The notes under the pieces are model-generated. The model was not told the DNA's origin, did not search any database, and saw only the letters and a program-made list of their open reading frames with translations. From assembly GCF_032970905.1 (NCBI RefSeq), contig NZ_JAWJZA010000021.1: 37,321 nt of DNA; one strand, 5' to 3'. Within the stretch, counting starts at the first letter, position 1. The number at the start of each line of letters is the position of its first letter. This document shows positions 7,253 through 15,049 of this stretch, piece by piece. The position numbers and the translations under genes are program-made. This DNA comes from Veillonella absiana (GTDB taxonomy: Bacteria; Bacillota; Negativicutes; Veillonellales; Veillonellaceae).

Positions 7253-8104
7253 ATGTCAAGATTAATAGTGAATGCCGATGATTTTGGTTTGCATCCATCA
7301 GTGAATGAAGCTATCGTCAAATGTCATACTAATGGCATTGTAACGAGTACTTCATTATTGGCAAGTGGAAATGCTTTTAATGATGCAGTTTCTTTGGCGC
7401 AATCATTACCAAATTTAGGGATTGGCGTCCATGTAGCATTGGTGGGTGGGATCCGCCCCGTAAGTAATCTAAAGGATGTACCTAGCTTGTTAACGAAGGA
7501 TGGTGTTTTTCCTGAAACCTATACAGAATTAATGAAACGTATATATTTAGGAAAGATTAATTATGCTGAACTTCGTCAAGAGATTAAGGCACAGTTTAAT
7601 AAAATAGTAGAAAGTGGACTTCGCATTACTCATGCAGATGGGCATCAACATATGCACGTATTGCCAACCGTATTGCCTATCGTTATGGAATGTATGCGAG
7701 AACATCACATAACTCGTATGCGTATCCCCGAGGAAAGATTATCGTTCTTGAATGGTATATACAATCCTGTACGAATTGTTGGCAAGGCGGGTTTGTCTAC
7801 AGTGGCGGCGAAAGCTTTCACTATAGCTCGTAATAATGGAATCGAATGTACTCGTTATTTCTGGGGCATGGTCAATGGTGGTCAACTCAACGAGAGCAGT
7901 TTATTCCAAATATTAAAACAAGTAAATAATAAGCAGGCTAGTCATGAAATTATGACACATCCTGGTATGAGCAATGCTATATTAGGTCGAAAATACCATT
8001 GGAATTATCAATGGGAGCAGGAAATGGCAGCCATGTGCTCTAATCGCATTTATTTATTTATAAAGCAACATAATATTGAGCTCATTAATTATGGTGATTT
8101 GTAA
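7253..8104 (+). CDS. ChbG/HpnK (YdjC) family carbohydrate deacetylase
   Basis: Metal-dependent deacetylase of the YdjC fold, a family that removes N-acetyl groups from chito-oligosaccharides or glycolipids. The 283-aa product has the full set of motifs: NADDFG (7-12) with metal-binding aspartates, GIVTSTSLLASG (28-39), His60, the HADGHQHMH cluster (127-135) with metal-ligand histidines, and a late MTHPG. No signal peptide is visible, so it acts in the cytoplasm. The start at 7253 has an AAGAAGG site; the open frame extends to 7226 but this adds a second copy of the AAGAAGG-like sequence and no family residues. Its stop overlaps the next start (TAATG). The natural substrate is unknown. Confidence 0.88.
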   Translation: MSRLIVNADDFGLHPSVNEAIVKCHTNGIVTSTSLLASGNAFNDAVSLAQSLPNLGIGVHVALVGGIRPVSNLKDVPSLLTKDGVFPETYTELMKRIYLGKINYAELRQEIKAQFNKIVESGLRITHADGHQHMHVLPTVLPIVMECMREHHITRMRIPEERLSFLNGIYNPVRIVGKAGLSTVAAKAFTIARNNGIECTRYFWGMVNGGQLNESSLFQILKQVNNKQASHEIMTHPGMSNAILGRKYHWNYQWEQEMAAMCSNRIYLFIKQHNIELINYGDL

Positions 8105-9105
8105 TGAGTAAAATGGTCAAACGAGGCTTGTTTATGTTGGGGCTATTGCTTGCTGTATCAGGAGCCACCATATATTTCACTATCGATTTCAATTCTTTGC
8201 AATCATTGGAATCCTTTAATGGGGAATCAATTGTATTAGCTTTAGTAGCTTTGACAATAGGTATGTATTTTGATGGACGTAGATTGCAACGACTAGTAAA
8301 AATTGGTGGTTATCAATTGTCGATACCTGCAGTATTACGTGTCATATTCAGCAATTACTTTATGGCTATGTTAACACCTGGTGCAAGTGGTGGTGCCGTA
8401 GCACAAGTGTTATTACTGAGGAGTTATGGATTACCTTTGGGGAAAGGCACACCCATTGTATTAGTGAGAACTGTATTCTCTATTATGTTCCTCATTGTGA
8501 TGCTACCATTTGTATTCATGCACGATTCTATTGAGATTCCTTATATTTCTAGAGATGTATTATTAATATTATCATTTTTAGCATTACTAGCTGTCTGTAT
8601 AGGAACCTATGCATTACAAACTCGTTATATGAAAGTCTTTATATTATGGGTGGCCTATCTATTAAAACAGAGAGATCCACAAGCATGGCTATCTAAATTA
8701 AATACATTAAATGAAGGTCTAGGTCTATTATATAAACGCCCTGGGCAATCATTACTGGTATTTATTGAGTCAGGACTGAGTCTCCTGTTTTTGTATAGCA
8801 TTGTACCAGCTCTAATGTGGGCTTTTTCTACAACAATTCCAATCATTGAGATTTTAGATCGTATGATTTTATTGAATTTAATTTTGTACTTTGCTCCTAC
8901 ACCCGGTGGTGCTGGCGTAGCAGAAGGATTATTTGTATTTTTATTTTCATCATTTTTGCCAACGGGGACTGTTGGTATTGTAGCTGTAGCATGGCGTGTC
9001 ATCGCAGAATATGTACCATTTTTTATAGGTATGTATGCAGTGTTCTCTGTATATGGCAGTCAATTTGTAGCTAAGGCTAACACAGATTCAAGTAAGGAAG
9101 GGTAA
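8104..9105 (+). CDS. UPF0104 / lysylphosphatidylglycerol-synthase-type membrane protein
   Basis: Integral membrane protein of 333 aa with about eight hydrophobic helices. The two diagnostic stretches of the family are present: a NYFMAMLTPGASGGAVAQV segment (about 80-98) and LYFAPTPGGAGVAEG (about 260-274). These belong to the LPG_synthase_TM/UPF0104 (YbhN, AglD) group, thought to be lipid or glycolipid flippase-like proteins; the catalytic aminoacyl-transfer domain of MprF is absent. It is translationally coupled to the deacetylase gene through TAATG, so the pair probably handles the same envelope glycolipid, which is inference. Downstream pheB begins five bases after the stop. Confidence 0.85.
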   Translation: MSKMVKRGLFMLGLLLAVSGATIYFTIDFNSLQSLESFNGESIVLALVALTIGMYFDGRRLQRLVKIGGYQLSIPAVLRVIFSNYFMAMLTPGASGGAVAQVLLLRSYGLPLGKGTPIVLVRTVFSIMFLIVMLPFVFMHDSIEIPYISRDVLLILSFLALLAVCIGTYALQTRYMKVFILWVAYLLKQRDPQAWLSKLNTLNEGLGLLYKRPGQSLLVFIESGLSLLFLYSIVPALMWAFSTTIPIIEILDRMILLNLILYFAPTPGGAGVAEGLFVFLFSSFLPTGTVGIVAVAWRVIAEYVPFFIGMYAVFSVYGSQFVAKANTDSSKEG

Positions 9106-9109
9106 ACTC

Positions 9110-9559
9110 ATGGCTAAACCAAAAAAAGACAAATTTTATCTTGTACAAGAAGATATTTTACCAGAAGCGATTAAAAAGACTATCAAAGTAAAAGAAATTT
9201 TAAAGCTTGGTGAAGTTAAAACGATTAATGAAGCCGTTGAAAAAATGGACTTGAGTCGTTCTGCCTATTATAAATATAAAGATTATGTATTTCCATTCTT
9301 TGAAATTGCTCAAGGTAAAATAGTAAGTATTACCGTGTCTATGTCTAATGAGTCAGGCATGCTATCTAGTATATTGAAAACTATTGCAGATCGTAACGGC
9401 AGTATTTTAACGATTAATCAAGACATTCCATTGCAGGGGATAGCTAACGTGAGTATTTCCTTTGAAACAAAAGAACTACAAGGTTCATTGGAAGATGTAT
9501 TAAATGAAATCCGCTCTATGAAAGGGATTATTCGTGTTGAAATATTAGGTCAAGCGTAA
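9110..9559 (+). CDS. pheB: UPF0735 ACT-domain protein (PheB-like)
   Basis: The 149-aa protein matches the PheB/UPF0735 family: an N-terminal helix-turn-helix-like part (about 20-60) with M-D-L-S-R-S-A-Y-Y-K-Y-K-D typical of the group, then an ACT domain (about 70-147) with the NESGMLSSILKTIADRNGSIL ligand-binding pattern. ACT domains sense amino acids. The gene stands directly before hom and thrB, the usual place for this family in Firmicutes, which suggests a role in sensing or regulating threonine or branched pathway amino acids; the old pheB name reflects phenylalanine linkage in Bacillus and is not a proven function. GGAAGGG lies upstream of the ATG. Confidence 0.88.
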   Translation: MAKPKKDKFYLVQEDILPEAIKKTIKVKEILKLGEVKTINEAVEKMDLSRSAYYKYKDYVFPFFEIAQGKIVSITVSMSNESGMLSSILKTIADRNGSILTINQDIPLQGIANVSISFETKELQGSLEDVLNEIRSMKGIIRVEILGQA

Positions 9560-9586
9560 TTTCACAATGTATAAGTACTTAGTTCT

Positions 9587-9614
9587 TTGAATTGGGTTCG
9601 TTTAACCATAATAT
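9587..9614 (+). promoter_or_regulatory. Possible promoter for hom-thrB
   Basis: TTGAAT (9587-9592) and TAATAT (9609-9614) are 16 bases apart in the 120-base gap before hom. A moderate match only. No T-box or riboswitch structure fits in this gap. Confidence 0.4.
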
Positions 9615-9679
9615 CGGATTAGAGCTTAATAAAAGGTCATATGTGATAAACATATATTATATTAGAGAGTAGGAACATT

Positions 9680-10969
9680 ATGAAAGTTGTTAAGATTGCC
9701 TTATTAGGTTTTGGTACCGTCTCACAAGGTGCTTTCAATTTATTAAAAGACAATTATGAATTAATTACTAATAGAACAAATGTAGATGTACAAGTTACGA
9801 AGATTTTTGTACGTAATCCAGATAAATATAGTCATATTACTTTGCCAGCACATACAACATATGTAACAGATGTAAATGATGTTTTGCAAGATGACTCTAT
9901 TGATATGGTCGTAGAGCTAATGGGGGGGACAACATTTGCTAAAGACTGTGTGGAGCAAGCATTAAAGTCTGGTAAAAATGTTGTTACAGCCAATAAAGAT
10001 TTAATGGCTGAAGCTGGTCCATATTTACTTGATTTAGCCAGCAAAAATAATGTTGATTTACGATTTGAAGCCTCTGTATTAGGGGGAATTCCTATTATTC
10101 GTACATTATATGATTCCTTAGGTGGTAATAAAATTACTGAACTCGTAGGTATCATGAATGGTACAACAAACTTTATATTGTCTAAAATGACCGATGAAGG
10201 TTTGGGCTATGAAGAGGTATTAAAAGAAGCACAAGAGTTGGGCTATGCAGAAGCTGATCCAACAGCTGATGTAGAAGGTCTTGATGCTGCACGTAAATTG
10301 GCTATTTTAGCGTCTATTTCCTTTAACCGTCGTATTTTCTTTGAAGATGTGACCGTAGAAGGTATTACGAAAATTGATAAAACTGATATCGCCTATGGTA
10401 AGGATTTTGGGTATAACATTAAACTGTTAGGTATCGCTAAGGAAACGAATAAAGGTTTATCACTTAATGTGTACCCTGCATTTGTACCAATTCAACATCC
10501 ATTGGCAGCAGTACGTGGATCTTATAATGCAATTTATATCAAAGGAAATGGTATTGATGATGCTATGTTCTATGGCCGTGGTGCGGGCAGTTTGCCAACA
10601 GGCAGTTCTGTAGTGAGTGATATCATGGAAGTAGCTAAAAATATAGATTACAACGCTACAGGTCGATTGAAACCATTCTACTTTGATCAAAAAAATATTT
10701 ATGCACCAGGTAAAATCGAATCTAGCTACTATATTCGTCTTGTAGTAGATAATAAAATTGGTGTTTTGGCAAAAATTGCAAGCAAAATGGCAGAACAAAA
10801 AATTTCTGTTTTATCTGTAGCTCAACGTAATGATCATCCAGATAAAGCTATTTTGGCAGTAGTCACATCTAAATGCCCGCGTTCATATATTTTGAATTTG
10901 ATTGATTCATTTAATAGCTTACGTTCTGTTCAAAAAGTGAGCAGTGTTATTCGTATTATGGAGGACTAA
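9680..10969 (+). CDS. hom: Homoserine dehydrogenase
   Basis: Reduces aspartate semialdehyde to homoserine with NAD(P)H, the committed step to threonine and methionine. The 429-aa product is the monofunctional form: Rossmann nucleotide site LGFGTVSQG (9-17), the VVTANKDLMA segment (about 107-116), the substrate and catalytic region ending in EGLDAARKLAIL (about 203-214), and a C-terminal ACT domain (about 350-429) that usually gives threonine feedback inhibition. AGTAGGA precedes the ATG. It lies three bases before thrB and belongs to one operon with it. Its substrate is supplied by Asd, encoded 25 kb away in the lysine operon. Confidence 0.97.
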   Translation: MKVVKIALLGFGTVSQGAFNLLKDNYELITNRTNVDVQVTKIFVRNPDKYSHITLPAHTTYVTDVNDVLQDDSIDMVVELMGGTTFAKDCVEQALKSGKNVVTANKDLMAEAGPYLLDLASKNNVDLRFEASVLGGIPIIRTLYDSLGGNKITELVGIMNGTTNFILSKMTDEGLGYEEVLKEAQELGYAEADPTADVEGLDAARKLAILASISFNRRIFFEDVTVEGITKIDKTDIAYGKDFGYNIKLLGIAKETNKGLSLNVYPAFVPIQHPLAAVRGSYNAIYIKGNGIDDAMFYGRGAGSLPTGSSVVSDIMEVAKNIDYNATGRLKPFYFDQKNIYAPGKIESSYYIRLVVDNKIGVLAKIASKMAEQKISVLSVAQRNDHPDKAILAVVTSKCPRSYILNLIDSFNSLRSVQKVSSVIRIMED

Positions 10970-10972
10970 TCT

Positions 10973-11893
10973 ATGAATCAAGTAAAGGTCCAAGTGCCTG
11001 CAACAAGTGCAAACTGTGGCCCAGGATTTGATTGCCTAGGATTAGCATTACAACTCTATAATTATTTTACCTTTACCCCAGATGAAAGTGCTAAAGCATA
11101 TAGTTATACATTTACTGGTTTTGGTGCTGATCTCCTTGAGAAGGAAGATCCTGCTAAAAATCTCATTGGTTTTGCCATGGAACAATTGTTTGCAAAGGCA
11201 CAAGAACCAGCTATTCATGGTCACATTCAATCTGACACTATGATTCCGCCATCTCGTGGATTGGGAAGTAGTAGTACAGCTATTGTTGGTGGTCTGTTAC
11301 TCGCTAATGCTTTAGTATCTAAACCATTGAGCAAAGAAGAACTACTCCTTATTGCGAATCGTATGGAAGGTCATCCAGATAATGTGGCACCAGCGATTTA
11401 TGGTAGTCTCTGTTGTGCTAAGGGCTTAAAGGATAAAGTGTTAAATACTGTAATTACTGTACCAGAGGAACTCCATTTTGCTGTAGTAGTGCCAGAGATA
11501 ATTGTTTCTACTGAGTATGCGCGTTCCGTATTACCAGCTCATGTACCATTTAAGGAAGCGGCTCATAATGTTGGTAATGCAGCATTATTAGTAACTAGTA
11601 TGATAACTCATCAATTGGAGAATATAGGTGAAGCTTTAGAGGATCATTTACACGTACCATACCGTAAAACTTTGATTCCACATTGTGATGAAGTCTTTGC
11701 GGCAGCTAAAATGGCTGGTGCCTATGGATCGACTATTAGTGGATCTGGTTCTACATTGATTGCCTATGTTCCTAAAGAGTCCGTAGCAGCCGTGGCAAAA
11801 GCTATGGGTGATGTTTTTACTTGTCATGGTGTGGAGAATAAAACCTACACCTTAATGGCTGATTCGCAAGGGGCTTCAGTAGTGGAAGAATGA
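10973..11893 (+). CDS. thrB: Homoserine kinase
   Basis: GHMP kinase that phosphorylates homoserine with ATP, the step before threonine synthase. The 306-aa length is normal. The N-terminal PATSANCGPGFDCLGLAL (9-26), the ATP loop PPSRGLGSSST (92-102) and the C-terminal GSTISGSGSTLIA motif are all present. It starts three bases after hom, with GGAGG in the end of hom as its ribosome binding site. No thrC is seen in the window. The gene is followed by a strong hairpin terminator, so the pheB-hom-thrB transcript ends here. Confidence 0.96.
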   Translation: MNQVKVQVPATSANCGPGFDCLGLALQLYNYFTFTPDESAKAYSYTFTGFGADLLEKEDPAKNLIGFAMEQLFAKAQEPAIHGHIQSDTMIPPSRGLGSSSTAIVGGLLLANALVSKPLSKEELLLIANRMEGHPDNVAPAIYGSLCCAKGLKDKVLNTVITVPEELHFAVVVPEIIVSTEYARSVLPAHVPFKEAAHNVGNAALLVTSMITHQLENIGEALEDHLHVPYRKTLIPHCDEVFAAAKMAGAYGSTISGSGSTLIAYVPKESVAAVAKAMGDVFTCHGVENKTYTLMADSQGASVVEE

Positions 11894-11976
11894 TGTATTA
11901 CTTTATTATTACTAATTTTCATAAATTTAGTATATAAGGATTATTGCTACAATATGACGTATTAACAATCATAAAT

Positions 11977-12007
11977 AAGCGGACAATACTGTATATTGTC
12001 CGCTTTT
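11977..12007 (+). terminator. Intrinsic terminator after thrB
   Basis: A 12-bp perfect stem, AAGCGGACAATA (11977-11988) and its complement (11994-12005), with a 5-nt loop and a short TTTT end. Confidence 0.75.
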
Positions 12008-12008
12008 A

Positions 12009-12017
12009 TGGTATAAT
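12009..12017 (+). promoter_or_regulatory. Extended -10 promoter of htpX
   Basis: TGGTATAAT (TG-n-TATAAT) at 12009-12017 is a perfect extended -10 element and lies immediately after the thrB terminator. No good -35 is present, as is normal for this promoter class. The start point would be near 12024, giving a leader of about 40 nt. Confidence 0.6.
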
Positions 12018-12063
12018 AATATAAGTTATTGTATGTTTCAATGACACATTTATGGAGGAAACA

Positions 12064-12918
12064 ATGAATAGTATAAAAACAGCAGCATTATTAGCCTTAA
12101 TGTCCGCTATACTAATGGCTTTTGGCCAATATATTGGTGGTTCTAGTGGCCTGATGGTTATGTTCGCTATCTCAATGGGGATGACGTTCATGAGCTACTG
12201 GAATAGCGACAAAATTGTATTATCGCAATATAATGCTCGACAAGTAACACAACAAAATGACGTATTATATCAAACTGTTGCTAAATTAGCAAAGAATGCT
12301 AATTTGCCAATGCCCAAGGTTTATATCATTCCATCGGATATACCAAATGCCTTTGCTACAGGTCGTAATCCTGAACATGGTGCGGTAGCAGTAACAACTG
12401 GTATTCAAAGTATGTTAACTCAAGATGAAATGGAAGGGGTATTAGCTCACGAATTAACACATATCAAACATCGTGATACTTTGATTAGTACAGTAGCTGC
12501 AATGATGGCTAGTGCTATTGCTATGTTAGCAAATGTAGCCCAAATGTTCGCCATCTTTGGTAGTAGTAATGATCGTCGTGAAGGGAGTAATCCTATTGCA
12601 TTATTAGCGATGGTTATTTTAGCTCCATTAGCAGCATCTTTGATTCAAATGGGGATTTCCCGCTCCCGTGAGTACATGGCAGATGAAGGCGGTGCAGAGA
12701 TTTCTGGTAAACCATTATCGTTGGCTTCTGCATTGGCTAAGATTGATCATTATTCTAAATATGGTGCATTACCACATTCATCTGAAGCAACGGCTCACAT
12801 GTTTATTATCAATCCATTGGGCAGTGTAAAGTCTATGATGAGTGGTTTGTTCAGTACGCATCCTAGTACTGAAGAACGTATTGCTCGTTTGAAAGCATTA
12901 GCTGCTAAGCAAGGATAA
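12064..12918 (+). CDS. htpX: HtpX-family membrane zinc metalloprotease
   Basis: Membrane-bound M48 protease that degrades misfolded membrane proteins. The 284-aa product has two N-terminal membrane helices (about 5-45), the zinc motif HELTH (129-133), two further hydrophobic segments (about 143-195) and the third-ligand region SREYMADEGGAE. The start at 12064 follows GGAGG at a normal distance; the ATG at 12052 overlaps that site and is rejected. It has its own promoter and stands alone between thrB and ndk. HtpX is commonly part of an envelope stress response, but no recognisable stress operator is seen here. Confidence 0.93.
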   Translation: MNSIKTAALLALMSAILMAFGQYIGGSSGLMVMFAISMGMTFMSYWNSDKIVLSQYNARQVTQQNDVLYQTVAKLAKNANLPMPKVYIIPSDIPNAFATGRNPEHGAVAVTTGIQSMLTQDEMEGVLAHELTHIKHRDTLISTVAAMMASAIAMLANVAQMFAIFGSSNDRREGSNPIALLAMVILAPLAASLIQMGISRSREYMADEGGAEISGKPLSLASALAKIDHYSKYGALPHSSEATAHMFIINPLGSVKSMMSGLFSTHPSTEERIARLKALAAKQG

Positions 12919-13027
12919 ATTATTACATTAAGATATTTGTAATTACATGTCATGTATCGTAATGAAGTATTGTAAATTCAATTTGTAAGATCTTTTTATA
13001 TAATTTTTTATATTAGGAGGTAAAATC

Positions 13028-13438
13028 ATGCAAGAAACTTTAGTATTAATTAAACCAGATGGTGTTCGTCGTCAATTGACAGGTGAAATTCTTAATCGTT
13101 ATGAACGTAAAGGTCTAGTTATTAAAGCCTTGAAGTTAATTGATGTGCCTCGTGAATTGGCAGAAGAACATTATGCAGAGCATAAAGAAAAACCATTCTT
13201 TGGTGAACTTGTTGATTTTATTACATCTGGTCCAGTGGTAGCGTTTGTTCTTGCTGGCAAGGATGCAGTAGTTAATGTTCGCAATTTAAATGGTGCTACT
13301 AATCCTTTGGATGCAACACCAGGTAGTATTCGTGGTGATTATGCACTAACTATGGATTCCAATGTAGTACATGCATCAGATTCTCCAGAATCTGCATCTC
13401 GTGAAATTGGTTTATGGTTCCCAGAATACGTTAAATAA
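13028..13438 (+). CDS. ndk: Nucleoside diphosphate kinase
   Basis: Transfers the terminal phosphate between nucleoside tri- and diphosphates through a phosphohistidine. At 136 aa it is slightly shorter than the common 140-150. The active-site His115 lies in NVVHASDSPESA, and LVLIKPDGVRR (6-15) and the NGATNPLDATPGSIRGD segment (88-104) are family hallmarks. TAGGAGG precedes the ATG. It is followed after 25 bases by the cobalamin adenosyltransferase gene, probably on the same transcript; upstream is a 109-base gap of AT-rich sequence without a convincing promoter. Confidence 0.97.
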   Translation: MQETLVLIKPDGVRRQLTGEILNRYERKGLVIKALKLIDVPRELAEEHYAEHKEKPFFGELVDFITSGPVVAFVLAGKDAVVNVRNLNGATNPLDATPGSIRGDYALTMDSNVVHASDSPESASREIGLWFPEYVK

Positions 13439-13463
13439 TTTTTCACACTGATAGGAGGTTAAC

Positions 13464-13967
13464 ATGGCAAGTAGCGTATATACAAAAACTGGTGATAAAG
13501 GTATGACATCTTTATTTACAGAAGAACGTGTAAGTAAATGTTCTGACCGTGTTGAAGCTTATGGTAGTATTGATGAACTCCAAGCATTCCTAGGCCTAGC
13601 GCGTGCTCATTCAGAGAAACAAGTAATACAAGATGAACTGTTAGCCATTGAAACTGAGTTATGGTTATTGATGGCTGATGTAGCAAGTCTTAATCAAGCG
13701 GCAAAGATAACAGAAGACTCCGTTCTTCGCTTAGAGGAGACTATTGATAAATTTGATGCATCATTAGCACCATTAGACAAGTTTATTTGCCCTGGAGATA
13801 AACAATCCTCATCGTATCTACATGTGGCACGTACGGTTGCTAGACGTGCAGAACGTCAAATGTGGCGTGTATTAGAAAATGAAGCGGTTCATGAAAGTAA
13901 CTTACGTTATTTGAATCGCTTATCAGATCTTTGCTTCATCATGGCTCGTGTTGAGGAAGAAGTATAA
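13464..13967 (+). CDS. PduO-type ATP:cob(I)alamin adenosyltransferase
   Basis: Transfers the adenosyl group of ATP to reduced cobalt to make coenzyme B12. The 167-aa protein starts with the family ATP motif YTKTGDKGMTSL (6-17), has the EAYGSIDELQAFLG segment (about 32-45) and the arginine-rich VARTVARRAERQMW helix (about 121-134) that binds triphosphate. AGGAGG precedes the ATG. The neighbouring cobalamin operon supports the role. It ends at a strong bidirectional terminator, so it is transcribed with ndk and not with cobU. CobA-type and EutT-type enzymes have different folds and do not match. Confidence 0.93.
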   Translation: MASSVYTKTGDKGMTSLFTEERVSKCSDRVEAYGSIDELQAFLGLARAHSEKQVIQDELLAIETELWLLMADVASLNQAAKITEDSVLRLEETIDKFDASLAPLDKFICPGDKQSSSYLHVARTVARRAERQMWRVLENEAVHESNLRYLNRLSDLCFIMARVEEEV

Positions 13968-13973
13968 CAACAA

Positions 13974-14003
13974 AAAAAGCTATGTTTCAGAACATAGCTT
14001 TTT
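13974..14003. terminator. Bidirectional terminator between convergent genes
   Basis: GCTATGTT (13979-13986) and AACATAGC (13991-13998) with loop TCAG, extended by A-run and T-run. It ends in five T on the + strand and at least seven T on the - strand, serving the adenosyltransferase gene and the convergent 111-aa gene. Confidence 0.9.
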
Positions 14004-14070
14004 GACTTTTTATAGTTGACGCAAACTTAGAGATTACTTTATATGCAGTCAATACAGTAAATGTGGTATT

Positions 14071-14406
14071 TTAATTGGAAATTGTGGTATTTAATACATC
14101 CTCAGGACTTGGATAGTAAAAGAATACTTGTTGAATTTGATATTGGAATTTTTCTCGTAAGAGGGCTGCTAATGTGCTTTCAAAGGATAAGATTTGATTA
14201 GCATCAAAATTAAAGTCTTCAACGAGAGCTAATAGTTGTGGCTCTACTTGTGGTGCATTAGGTGGCAATACATCTTCTGGTAACGGAGTATTTACAACGA
14301 CACGGACAGTGGCTAAATATTGTTGTTGACCATCTTCAATGGCTACACGATATGTATTTTCCCATAAGGTGGCCATCAATTTAATTTTCATATTCATAAT
14401 TTCCAT
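14071..14406 (-). CDS. Hypothetical protein, 111 aa, orphan on the opposite strand
   Basis: A clear gene with AAAGGAG seven bases before the ATG and a terminator after it, but I do not recognise the family. The product is acidic and soluble, with no signal peptide and no membrane helix. The first half reads as beta strands (K-L-M-A-T-L-W-E-N-T-Y-R-V then Y-L-A-T-V-R-V-V-V), a proline-rich linker follows near residues 41-55, and the second half looks helical with a final Q-Q-V-F-F-Y-Y. It sits between the adenosyltransferase gene and the cobalamin operon and is transcribed away from cobU. A role in cobalamin use would be only a guess from position. Confidence 0.75.
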   Translation of the reverse strand: MEIMNMKIKLMATLWENTYRVAIEDGQQQYLATVRVVVNTPLPEDVLPPNAPQVEPQLLALVEDFNFDANQILSFESTLAALLREKFQYQIQQVFFYYPSPEDVLNTTISN

Positions 14407-14473
14407 AATATATCTCCTTTTGTTTCTATTGTATTTATCATACTCAAATTTGTAACAATTGTATAGGTACTAT

Positions 14474-15049
14474 ATGGCACATATTATTTTATGCTCCGGT
14501 GGGGCACGCAGTGGTAAAAGTGAATTTGCAGAAAAATTAACGCTCTCCTTTGAGGGACAAAAAGGGTATGTGGCAACTGGCCAAGCTTTTGATGATGAAA
14601 TGAAAGACCGCATCAAGCGGCATCAAGAACGTCGTGGTAGTATATGGTTAAATTATGAAATACCTTTACGATTACATGAAGAATGGACTGTCATAGCGAA
14701 ATCTTGTGATGTGATTTTGGTTGACGATTTAACTATGATTACTATGAATCATATTATGGAGCATGGTGAATTACAAACACAAGAAGATGCTAATGCATTA
14801 GAAGAAGAAATCATGCATGATGTAGAGGCTTTATTGGATTTTATTCAGATTGATGAGGATAAAACTATCATCTTTGTAACGAATGAGTTAGGTCTAGGCA
14901 TTGTGCCAGAAAATAAATTAGCTCGCTATTTTAGAGATATTGCGGGCCGTGTGAATCGTGCCGTAGCCGATAGGGCGGACAAAATGTATCTTACTATTAG
15001 CGGTGTAACGATAGAATTAAAATCTCAGGAGGTTCATATTAATGGCTAA
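14474..15049 (+). CDS. cobU: Adenosylcobinamide kinase / adenosylcobinamide-phosphate guanylyltransferase
   Basis: Bifunctional enzyme that phosphorylates adenosylcobinamide and then adds GMP, activating it for nucleotide loop attachment. The 191-aa product has the P-loop GGARSGKS (9-16), the KRHQERR region with His50 as the likely guanylylated residue, and the LGLGIVPENKLARYFRD and GRVNRAVAD segments typical of CobU. The ATG at 14474 is chosen since the in-frame TTG upstream has no homologous residues, although the ribosome binding site is weak (AGG). It is the first gene of the cobalamin operon and overlaps cobQ by eight bases. No B12 riboswitch fits in the 67 bases upstream. Confidence 0.93.
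   Translation: MAHIILCSGGARSGKSEFAEKLTLSFEGQKGYVATGQAFDDEMKDRIKRHQERRGSIWLNYEIPLRLHEEWTVIAKSCDVILVDDLTMITMNHIMEHGELQTQEDANALEEEIMHDVEALLDFIQIDEDKTIIFVTNELGLGIVPENKLARYFRDIAGRVNRAVADRADKMYLTISGVTIELKSQEVHING

Noticed and set aside
8655..9002. 115-aa antisense frame in the UPF0104 gene
   Set aside because: Composition is that of a reverse frame of a membrane protein gene, with no ribosome binding site.
9560..9679. T-box or riboswitch before hom
   Set aside because: At 120 bases the gap is too short for a T-box and has none of its conserved bases; only a promoter candidate was kept.
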